Part shown: one piece after another, positions 1-4,958 of the stretch
How positions within the stretch are numbered: position 1 is the first letter of the stretch
Layout of the letters: each line of letters starts with the position of its first letter
Assembly: GCA_900555605.1 (NCBI GenBank)
Contig: USLW01000136.1
Location: 1-6,057, forward strand
Length of the DNA: 6,057 bases
Direction of reading: 5' to 3'
Source of the DNA: an uncultured Clostridium sp.
Lineage (GTDB): Bacteria > Bacillota > Clostridia > UBA1212 > UBA1255
Position numbers and translations under genes: made by a program
Notes under the pieces: generated by a model
What the model saw: only the letters and a program-made list of their open reading frames with translations
What the model was told of the DNA's origin: nothing
Databases searched by the model: none

Positions 1-1169
1 ATTTTCAGGCCCGCCGCGATCAGATCCGACAGTCGTTCCTCTAAATAATCAATCCGCTGCTTCAGCTCCGCGTCGCTGCTCCATTTTCTGTCGCAAAGGC
101 TCAGCATCCCCGTTTCAAACAATATTTTACGCTGGAGCGCCCATTTCATCTGATTATCAAGCTTAGACAGTTCTCTGATCATCAGGGTCAGCTCCCCGGA
201 ACTGGTGCGCGCCGCCATTTGCCTGAGCCGCGCAAGTCCCTCCGCATCCTCATAAATCAGGTCTCCGGGATCCCGTACCGTTAGGACGATCAGCATATTC
301 CGCAGCAATCCCATAAGCTCGCTGATAAAATTAGACGGATCCCTGCCGTCCGCAAAAATTTGGTCCGTATCCTGCAGCAGCGCCGTGCCGTCACACGACA
401 GCAAATGGTCTGCAAATTGTTCCAAAAACGCTTTATCTAAAGAACCGGAAGCCGCTCTGGCTGCCTGCAGGGTCATTTTATTTCCGCAGGAAGCAAGGGT
501 CTGATCCAGCAGGCTGATGGCATCCCGCATGGCGCCGTCGGCCTTTTGCGCTAAAAAGGATAGGGCCGTTCTGTCGTATTCCACAGACAGGCTTTGGCAG
601 ATTTCCTCCAGCCTGCGTACAATCCCATCCCGCGAAATACGTTTGAAATCATACCGCTGACAGCGGGACAGAATCGTTACCGGCAGCTTGTGCGGCTCTG
701 TTGTGGCCAAAATAAATACCACATTTTCCGGAGGCTCCTCTAATGTTTTCAGCAGCGCATTGAACGCGCCGGTTGACAGCATATGAACCTCGTCGATAAT
801 AAAAACCTTATACTTGGCGCGGGCGGCAGAATACGCCGCTTCGTCGATAATAGAACGGATATTGTCTACGCCGTTGTTGGATGCGGCGTCGATTTCCGAA
901 ACATCCAGAATCTGCTGGGACAGGATTCCGCGGCAGATCTCACATGCATTGCACGGATTGCCGTCCGACGGATTCAGACAATTGATTGCTCTGGCAAAAA
1001 TCTTTGCCAGCGTGGTCTTGCCTGTTCCCCGGGTGCCGCAGAATAAATATGCATGCGCAATTCTGTCTGATTTTACGGAATTTTTTAGAATCGTGACGAC
1101 GCCGTCCTGCTCCACCACGTCGTCAAACACCATGGGCCGCCATTTTCTGTAAAGCGCAACATACCCCAT
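1..1169 (-). CDS. dnaX: DNA polymerase III subunit gamma/tau, N-terminal part (runs off left edge)
   Basis: Clamp-loader ATPase of the replicative DNA polymerase, which loads the sliding clamp and organises the holoenzyme in the cytoplasm. About 389 codons are present. The protein opens MGYVALYRKWRP, the usual DnaX start. Visible motifs are Walker A GTRGTGKT (residues 45-52), a zinc-binding set Cys64, Cys73, Cys76 and Cys79, Walker B with IIDEVHM (about 124-130), sensor 1 ILATTEPHK, the SRC arginine-finger motif (168-170) and the sensor 2 region GAMRDAISLLDQ. AAA+ domains I-II and most of domain III are covered; the tau C-terminus lies outside the window. The ATG at 1169 has GGGAGG five bases upstream. 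It lies 40 bases downstream of the SRP RNA gene with no promoter in between, so co-transcription is inferred. No broken frame is seen. Confidence 0.97.
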   Translation of the reverse strand, partial: MGYVALYRKWRPMVFDDVVEQDGVVTILKNSVKSDRIAHAYLFCGTRGTGKTTLAKIFARAINCLNPSDGNPCNACEICRGILSQQILDVSEIDAASNNGVDNIRSIIDEAAYSAARAKYKVFIIDEVHMLSTGAFNALLKTLEEPPENVVFILATTEPHKLPVTILSRCQRYDFKRISRDGIVRRLEEICQSLSVEYDRTALSFLAQKADGAMRDAISLLDQTLASCGNKMTLQAARAASGSLDKAFLEQFADHLLSCDGTALLQDTDQIFADGRDPSNFISELMGLLRNMLIVLTVRDPGDLIYEDAEGLARLRQMAARTSSGELTLMIRELSKLDNQMKWALQRKILFETGMLSLCDRKWSSDAELKQRIDYLEERLSDLIAAGLK

Positions 1170-1197
1170 ATGAACCTCCCTGCCGCCCTTTCGGCAG
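1170..1197 (-). promoter_or_regulatory. dnaX ribosome binding site abutting a GC-rich hairpin
   Basis: In the dnaX direction a hairpin CTGCCG-AAAGGG-CGGCAG (1197 to 1180) runs directly into the Shine-Dalgarno GGGAGG (1180 to 1175), which is followed five bases later by the start codon. No T run follows the stem on either strand, so it is not a convincing terminator. It could be a processing or stability element between SRP RNA and the dnaX message, or could modulate ribosome access. The structure is seen in the sequence; the role is inference. Confidence 0.5.
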
Positions 1198-1209
1198 TTA
1201 AAAATCATT

Positions 1210-1340
1210 CCAGCCCTCAAAGGTATAACCGGGAGCACTTACGGCACACGAAAGGGTTCGCTTACCGCTGCTTCCTTCCGGACCTGACGGGATTCACAAA
1301 TTTTCGTTGCGCAAGACCCGGCTACACCCTTGGGGGCTGG
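1210..1340 (-). ncRNA. ffs: Signal recognition particle RNA (small bacterial type)
   Basis: RNA core of the signal recognition particle. It binds Ffh and takes part in docking to FtsY for co-translational membrane targeting. The diagnostic apical hairpin, CAGGTCCGGAAGGAAGCAG with its GGAA tetraloop, lies at 1286 to 1268. The 5' end CCAGCCC (1340) pairs with the 3' end GGGCTGG (1210), and the terminal helix continues for about 24 pairs with one mismatch and a few G-U pairs up to GCCGGG/CCCGGT. A second helix, GCGCAACGAAA with TTTCGTGTGC (one bulged A), leads to the apical domain. The total is about 131 bases, somewhat longer than the E. coli 4.5S RNA but without room for the Alu domain of the long Bacillus form. 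A T5 stretch follows the 3' end and may help termination. The exact ends are inferred from the helix. The upstream-of-dnaX position is typical of Firmicutes. Confidence 0.95.
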
Positions 1341-1351
1341 AACGCTGATAT

Positions 1352-1380
1352 AGTATATAATATTTCCCGGATTTATGCAA
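1352..1380 (-). promoter_or_regulatory. Promoter of the SRP RNA gene (and probably dnaX)
   Basis: On the minus strand there is a -35 box TTGCAT (1380 to 1375), a 17-base spacer and a -10 box TATACT (1357 to 1352), followed by an A/T-rich stretch. The expected transcription start is near 1344-1346, a few bases before the first paired base of SRP RNA at 1340. The spacing is ideal and the boxes are close to the housekeeping sigma factor consensus, as expected for a highly expressed stable RNA. It is probably also the main promoter for dnaX. Confidence 0.8.
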
Positions 1381-1420
1381 ACAAAACTTAGCGGGCTCCG
1401 GCAGCGTCTGCCTGCAGCAG

Positions 1421-1457
1421 AAGCGCCCCGAAACCATACCTGCGGTTCGGGACGCTT
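1421..1457 (-). terminator. Strong hairpin after the surface protein gene, possible terminator
   Basis: The minus strand reads AAGCGTCCCGAACC, an eight-base loop, then GGTTTCGGGGCGCTT. This makes a stem of about 14 pairs with one T-G pair and one bulged T. It lies about 85 bases after the stop codon of the surface protein gene and just before the SRP RNA promoter, a natural place for a terminator separating the two units. The bases after the stem are only TTCTGCTG-like, without a proper T run on either strand, so intrinsic termination would be weak. The rest of the 1346-1542 interval contains only the SRP RNA promoter and a small GGCAG/CTGCC inverted repeat at 1400-1412. Confidence 0.45.
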
Positions 1458-1542
1458 TGGGGCGGACAACGCTCAGTTGAAATATCCGCTGTGCTTTTTT
1501 CGTTTTTATAAATTCTTTTCCGTGCTGCTGCTTTTACTTTCT

Positions 1543-2835
1543 TCAGCAGGCGCTTCTCCTTTTACGCAGAACAGCTGCTGCGGAAAGAAGCAGGAATCCT
1601 GCTGCCGCTGCACCGATAAACAGACTGCTGTCGCCGGTTTCTACAGGCGGGGTCTGGGGTTCGGATACGGTGCATACCGCTTTTGTAACGGTTACCACGG
1701 CGTCCTCCGCCATAATGCCGACCTTTCCGGAGATTTTGTCCTTCAGCGCAGGATGCGTCTCTTTCGTCATCTCCATTTTCTTTACTCCGTTCAGATAAAT
1801 CTCTGCCGATTGATTGTCCGCATTATATACAAAACGAATCGTATATTCAGAAGCCTCCTCAATATTCCCCTCTGCTCCTATATAATTGTTCCATTCATTC
1901 TCAACGCCTGCGGCAGCCGGATCGCCTACCCGATAGAACATATAGAAAGCCAGATCGCGGTTGACCTCAACGCCGCTGAAGTTCTTATTATCAATTGTGC
2001 CGAAAGCGATTCCGAAGCCGTAGCCGCTGAAAGAACCGGTAACTTCATAGGTAAAGGATTTGCTGCCGTCCAATTCCAGATCTGAAATGGCCAGGAGCCG
2101 GCCGGGAGAATCTGAAGGACCGGATTGATCTACATTTACAAGACCTGCCGAGGAAATGTACCAGGTGCCCGCATTGCCGCTTTCCCATCCGGTCATATTT
2201 GTTTCAAATGCAGTAGAAATTGCGTCGTCCCCCTCTTTATAGAAAAGACTTTTGATGGATGTAAGGGTAGCGCCGGAATTGGTGAATATACCGATATTCC
2301 TGTTTAGGAACTGCCTGCCTGTATAAATATGGAATAAGGACCCGTTCACATACATATGCAGAGCGCCGGTTGCGGCATAATATTCCAGACGGATTGTATA
2401 AATGCCGTCTGTTCCGGCTGTAAACTTTCCTGATTTTCCATCGATCATGTTCCAACTGCCATTGTCGATATGAGCCCCGTACGTATCATTGGAACCGGTT
2501 TCAAAAGAAACATAATTCGCAGCATCTGTTACAAACGCCAGGCCGAAGCCAGGCCCGTCAACGGCCGCTGCCATTTCGTATACAAAATTCTTTGTGCCGT
2601 CAGGCGCGGGACTGAATTTTACAAGTCCTTTCATGTCCGCATCATCCCAGGTCGTACGCTTGATATAATCGGTCCCGAAGATATCCCAGGTGCCCTTTAC
2701 ATCAGTGGCTTTTCCCAACAGAGAAACAGAATAATTGATATCATTGAACCAGGCTTTGTTGCACCAGGTCTTCAATCCGAGACTTCCTTTGATGTCCAGG
2801 CCGTCAATGGTCTTTTGGTCAATGGTCATGACCAC
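1543..2835 (-). CDS. Surface protein with beta-sandwich-like repeats, C-terminal part after a frameshift
   Basis: This is the larger downstream part of one gene broken near 2884; the GTG at 2835 is only the first possible start in this frame and has no convincing ribosome binding site. Residue numbers are for the 430-residue fragment. Residues 1-40 finish repeat 1. Repeat 2 (about 43-202) contains NFVYEMAA, GFGLAFVTD and a YTIRL...MYVNG strand pair. Repeat 3 (about 207-388) starts FETNMTGWES, matching FRTNMTGWKS in the upstream fragment, and has SFTYEVTG, GFGIAFG and YTIRF...IYLNG. The repeats look like concanavalin A/LamG-type beta-sandwich modules, often carbohydrate-binding; this is inferred from pattern and not shown. 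The C-terminus has PVETGD (397-402), one hydrophobic segment (about 404-423) and RKRRSAC, a layout like a sortase signal but without canonical LPXTG. No catalytic motif was recognised. Confidence 0.85.
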   Translation of the reverse strand: MVMTIDQKTIDGLDIKGSLGLKTWCNKAWFNDINYSVSLLGKATDVKGTWDIFGTDYIKRTTWDDADMKGLVKFSPAPDGTKNFVYEMAAAVDGPGFGLAFVTDAANYVSFETGSNDTYGAHIDNGSWNMIDGKSGKFTAGTDGIYTIRLEYYAATGALHMYVNGSLFHIYTGRQFLNRNIGIFTNSGATLTSIKSLFYKEGDDAISTAFETNMTGWESGNAGTWYISSAGLVNVDQSGPSDSPGRLLAISDLELDGSKSFTYEVTGSFSGYGFGIAFGTIDNKNFSGVEVNRDLAFYMFYRVGDPAAAGVENEWNNYIGAEGNIEEASEYTIRFVYNADNQSAEIYLNGVKKMEMTKETHPALKDKISGKVGIMAEDAVVTVTKAVCTVSEPQTPPVETGDSSLFIGAAAAGFLLLSAAAVLRKRRSAC

Positions 2836-3310
2836 CTTGCCGTTGACCGCAAACTGAAAGGACTGACCGTCCGCTGCCGTCGCCTCTCAGCACCATTTCA
2901 TACGTCTCGGCCTGTTCAACGGATTCCCCTGACTGCTGCCATACGTTTCCTGTGCTTGTCATATGAAACGCTAAGGTATTCCCCCCGCCTACCTGAAAGA
3001 CGTACCAATCGGCTGTCGGGTTTTCTTTATCCGTAAAAATCGCCAATCCGCCGTCCGTTGTATTTGTGACGGTCCTGTAAGTAAATACAGTGGATCCGTC
3101 AATGGTCTGGTCAGACATCGCCAGCGCATTCTCATTGTCATGAGATACAAACCCTTGCGCGGTAGTCTCCCAGGTCTTGCTGTCGCAGCTTTTCCAGCCG
3201 GTCATATTGGTCCGGAAGCCGTCCTCAGCAGCAGCCGGAAACACGGTCATACAGCCTGCGATCAAAGCAGCAGCCAAGACCAGGTTCAGTATTTTTCTCC
3301 ACATATCCAT
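2819..3310 (-). CDS. Surface protein, N-terminal part with signal peptide, before a frameshift
   Basis: This is the upstream part of the same gene. It has a charged start, a hydrophobic core and LIAGC (Cys20 counted from the first ATG), then FPAAAED. It could be a lipoprotein with lipobox IAGC, or a signal peptidase I substrate cut after AAA. Repeat 1 starts at residue 32 with FRTNMTGWKS and continues through VFTYRTV and GGLAIFTD to ETYEMVLR (residue 142). From there the frame reads into non-homologous residues ending GQRQGGHDH. The other frame instead gives ATAADGQSFQFAVNGKVVMTID, which matches the VNG strand of repeats 2 and 3. The AGAGAGG upstream lies only 3 bases from the ATG at 3310 but 9 from the second ATG at 3304, so 3304 (MWRKILN) is a good alternative start. 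Restored, the protein would be about 588 residues. Confidence 0.8.
   Translation of the reverse strand: MDMWRKILNLVLAAALIAGCMTVFPAAAEDGFRTNMTGWKSCDSKTWETTAQGFVSHDNENALAMSDQTIDGSTVFTYRTVTNTTDGGLAIFTDKENPTADWYVFQVGGGNTLAFHMTSTGNVWQQSGESVEQAETYEMVLRGDGSGRSVLSVCGQRQGGHDH
2881..2890 (-). other. Single-base frameshift in the surface protein gene
   Basis: The minus strand reads CTG AGA G GCG ACG GCA: removing one G (base 2884, or its neighbour 2883) joins L-R to A-T-A-A-D-G-Q and makes one continuous frame from 3310 to 1543. Both sides show conserved repeat motifs, so the joined product is the ancestral form. There is no long homopolymer and no familiar slippery heptamer. The options are a true inactivating mutation, a sequencing or assembly indel, or less likely a recoding event. 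Confidence 0.8.
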
Positions 3311-3328
3311 CTTCCTCTCTTCATATAT

Positions 3329-3350
3329 TGTTGATACATTTTATACAACA
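3329..3350. repeat. Short interrupted inverted repeat, possible operator
   Basis: TGTTG and CAACA arms are separated by 12 A/T-rich bases, between the predicted transcription start (about 3355) and the ribosome binding site of the surface protein gene. The inner part pairs only if one base is bulged. The location fits a repressor site, but five-base arms in A/T-rich DNA may be chance. Confidence 0.25.
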
Positions 3351-3361
3351 CTCCATATACA

Positions 3362-3389
3362 ATTATAGAAGCGCTAAAATGGCAAACAA
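3362..3389 (-). promoter_or_regulatory. Promoter of the surface protein gene
   Basis: On the minus strand TTGTTT (3389 to 3384) is followed by a 16-base spacer and a perfect TATAAT (3367 to 3362). The predicted start is near 3355, giving a leader of about 45 bases before the ATG at 3310. A second A/T-rich box (TATAAA, near 3341-3346) has no partner at proper spacing. Confidence 0.65.
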
Positions 3390-3429
3390 GTGAGAAAGAT
3401 TATAAAATCAAGAGAAAAAACGACTTTGA

Positions 3430-3654
3430 CGAAACGACGGCGCTGCAGGCGTCTTTTTAACGGATCGAATCAGCGACGGATCGGCGTTCTGGGATATTCC
3501 GGAAAAGGCCTGGAGCATCTGTTTTATCTTCGAGGTTTCGGACGCTCGACAGGATGGAGAAAACGCGGTTGTCATTGAGGTTATAAACAATCCGGCTTAC
3601 CAAAACCGCGATCGCTTCTCAACCGATCTGCCCGGGCCGGTCCGATACGCGTAA
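3430..3654 (+). pseudogene. Possible remnant of a decayed protein-coding gene
   Basis: From 3430 to the TAA at 3652-3654 this frame is open for about 74 codons and has no ATG. Its translation looks protein-like: VFLTDRISDGSAFWDIPEKA, then SICFIFEVSD, AVVIEVINNPAYQ and RFSTDLPGPVRYA. A neighbouring frame just upstream gives DFDETTALQA before a TAA at 3458, as if joined to this frame by an indel. There is no ribosome binding site or start codon, and the two competing frames (3390-3578 plus, 3408-3590 minus) give arginine- or serine-rich products that look non-coding. I do not recognise the family. It may be the tail of a lost gene or a chance open stretch. Nothing else gene-like is seen between 3390 and 3684. 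Confidence 0.25.
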
Positions 3655-3684
3655 ATCCCCGCTCCGCACGGTCAAAAATTTTTC

Positions 3685-3713
3685 TTGACAACACAGCGCG
3701 GCATGTGTAGAAT
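3685..3713 (+). promoter_or_regulatory. Consensus promoter of the glutamate synthase operon
   Basis: A perfect -35 TTGACA (3685-3690), a 17-base spacer and a -10 TAGAAT (3708-3713) predict a start at about 3719-3721, exactly where the leader hairpin begins. A promoter this strong in front of a terminator fits control by attenuation rather than by initiation. No separate operator was recognised. Confidence 0.9.
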
Positions 3714-3720
3714 AGCTCTT

Positions 3721-3790
3721 GGTAAACAAAGGCGTTTACCGAGATTTTATGGGATTGGGCTCCCGAAAAATCTCGGTAGGCGCTTTTTTT
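3721..3790 (+). promoter_or_regulatory. Attenuator leader with hexaloop hairpin, candidate ANTAR target
   Basis: Hairpin P1 is GGTAAAC (3721-3727), loop AAAGGC, GTTTACC (3734-3740): seven perfect pairs and a six-base loop with A at position 1 and G at position 4, the signature bound by ANTAR-domain antiterminators. A second small hairpin, TGGGA-TTGGGC-TCCCG (3750-3765), also has a six-base loop with G at position 4 but T rather than A at position 1. The 3' arm of P1 is also the lower 5' arm of the terminator, so the two structures are mutually exclusive. ANTAR control of clostridial nitrogen genes (NitR near glnA and gltAB) is known; ANTAR binding here is inference. No regulator gene lies in the window. 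Confidence 0.6.
3732..3790 (+). terminator. Intrinsic terminator in the glutamate synthase leader
   Basis: The 5' arm 3732-3748 pairs with 3767-3783 over 17 consecutive pairs (two T-G), closing with GCG/CGC, and is followed at once by seven Ts (3784-3790). The small 3750-3765 hairpin sits at the top after an A-A mismatch. The terminator lies downstream of the operon promoter and before the first gene, so it acts as an attenuator. If P1 forms, 3734-3740 are taken and only an upper stem remains, separated from the T run by about nine bases. Confidence 0.88.
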
Positions 3791-3823
3791 GTTTATGCTT
3801 CAGCAGAATGGGAGGTAAGCGAA

Positions 3824-4933
3824 ATGACTGATTTGTCATCCATCGACGGCCTGCGGGAGGGGCAAATACGGATTCCTTCAGGCTGCGCGATTTCCGGTAT
3901 TTTTTCCAAAACAGGCGCGCCGATTTCCGGAGATAAGATCATCCGATCCATTGCAACCATGCACGAACGCTCCAACGGACTGGGAGGCGGCTTCGCCGGA
4001 TACGGCATCTATCCGCAGTATAAGGAGCTGTATGCGTTTCACGTATTTTACGATACGGTCCAGGCAAAGGAAGCGTGTGAGCAATTTCTCGATACCCACT
4101 TTGATATTGCGGATCTGTCGAAAATACATATCCGCAGAACGCCGAAGATCGTGGATGAACCGCTGATCTGGAGGTATTTTCTGCGGCCGCTGCCGACAAA
4201 GCGCGAGGCCAGCCAGCTGGATGAGCGGGAATATGTGGTCCGGAGCGTATTTGCAATTAATACAAAAATCAAGGGCGCCTATGTGTTTTCCTGTGGAAAA
4301 AATATGGGCGTGTTCAAAGCAGTAGGCTTTCCGGAGGATGTCGGAGAATTTTACCGGCTGGAAGAATACGGCGCCTATTGCTGGACTGCGCACGGCAGAT
4401 ATCCCACAAATACCCCCGGCTGGTGGGGCGGCGCCCATCCCTTTGCGCTGCTGGACTATTCCATCGTACATAACGGCGAAATTTCCTCCTATGACGCCAA
4501 TCGGCGTTTTATTGAAATGTTCGGATATAAATGCACGCTGCAGACAGATACGGAAGTCATTACGTACATGATCGATTATCTGGTACGAAAGCAGGGACTT
4601 ACCTTTGAAGAGGCGGCCCACGTCATTGCCGCTCCTTTCTGGTCAACCATTGCACAAATGCCCAAGGCGCAGAGGGAAAAATACAGTTTTCTGAGAAATA
4701 TATTTTCCGGCCTGCTGATCAACGGTCCCTTTTCCATTCTGGTTGGATTTGAAGGCGGAATGATGGCGCTCAATGATCGGCTGAAGCTGCGTTCCATGGT
4801 CGTAGGAGAAACTGCCGATACCGTATATGTTGCCAGCGAGGAATGTGCAATCCGAGCCATCGCGCCGGAAGTCAAAGACATATTTGCACCCAAGGGCGGC
4901 GAACCGTATGTCGTCCGCCTGCACAACAGCTGA
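3824..4933 (+). CDS. Class II glutamine amidotransferase subunit of split glutamate synthase (GltB1/GlxB-like)
   Basis: A 369-residue Ntn-type glutaminase that hydrolyses glutamine and passes ammonia to the FMN synthase subunit encoded next. The ATG at 3824 has GGGAGG eight bases upstream. The frame is open back to a TTG at 3719, but that stretch is the attenuator leader and has no ribosome site. The expected N-terminal nucleophile is Cys21 (CAISGIF), implying removal of a 20-residue propeptide. Other hallmarks are H190-G-R192-YPTNTP, GGAHPF, HNGE (216-219, with Asn217 and Gly218 as the likely oxyanion-hole residues) and TDTE (241-244). It corresponds to the amidotransferase domain of large glutamate synthases as a separate protein. 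The gene ends 25 bases before the next start, so the two are one operon. An amidotransferase for another partner is possible, but the neighbour makes glutamate synthase most likely. Confidence 0.92.
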   Translation: MTDLSSIDGLREGQIRIPSGCAISGIFSKTGAPISGDKIIRSIATMHERSNGLGGGFAGYGIYPQYKELYAFHVFYDTVQAKEACEQFLDTHFDIADLSKIHIRRTPKIVDEPLIWRYFLRPLPTKREASQLDEREYVVRSVFAINTKIKGAYVFSCGKNMGVFKAVGFPEDVGEFYRLEEYGAYCWTAHGRYPTNTPGWWGGAHPFALLDYSIVHNGEISSYDANRRFIEMFGYKCTLQTDTEVITYMIDYLVRKQGLTFEEAAHVIAAPFWSTIAQMPKAQREKYSFLRNIFSGLLINGPFSILVGFEGGMMALNDRLKLRSMVVGETADTVYVASEECAIRAIAPEVKDIFAPKGGEPYVVRLHNS

Positions 4934-4958
4934 GCGCACGCAGAACGGAGGAATCAAA

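Noticed and set aside
1170..1391. Small open frames on both strands covering the SRP RNA.
   Set aside because: The sequence is explained by a structured RNA gene with the diagnostic GGAA-loop hairpin.
1375..2085. Plus-strand open frame of 236 codons.
   Set aside because: Cysteine- and arginine-rich shadow of the minus-strand surface protein gene, with no homology-like motifs and no ribosome binding site.
2881..2890. Programmed +1 frameshifting as the explanation for the split surface gene.
   Set aside because: There is no known slippery heptamer, stop codon or stimulatory ribosome site at the junction, and an indel is simpler; kept only as a remote option.
2470..3036. Plus-strand open frame of 188 codons across the frameshift region.
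   Set aside because: It is antisense to the repeats of the surface protein, whose reading is supported by internal repeat similarity.
3721..3790. Fluoride, glutamine or T-box type riboswitch in the leader.
   Set aside because: The leader is too short for a T-box and lacks its specifier and antiterminator bulge motifs, and I cannot find the conserved bases of the other two classes.
3719..3823. Upstream extension of the amidotransferase frame to a TTG at 3719 or an ATG at 3749.
   Set aside because: The stretch is the leader RNA with its terminator, there is no ribosome binding site before either codon, and the ATG at 3824 has a strong, well-spaced one.
3878..4621. Minus-strand open frame of 247 codons opposite the amidotransferase gene.
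   Set aside because: It is the shadow of a gene with clear catalytic motifs on the plus strand.
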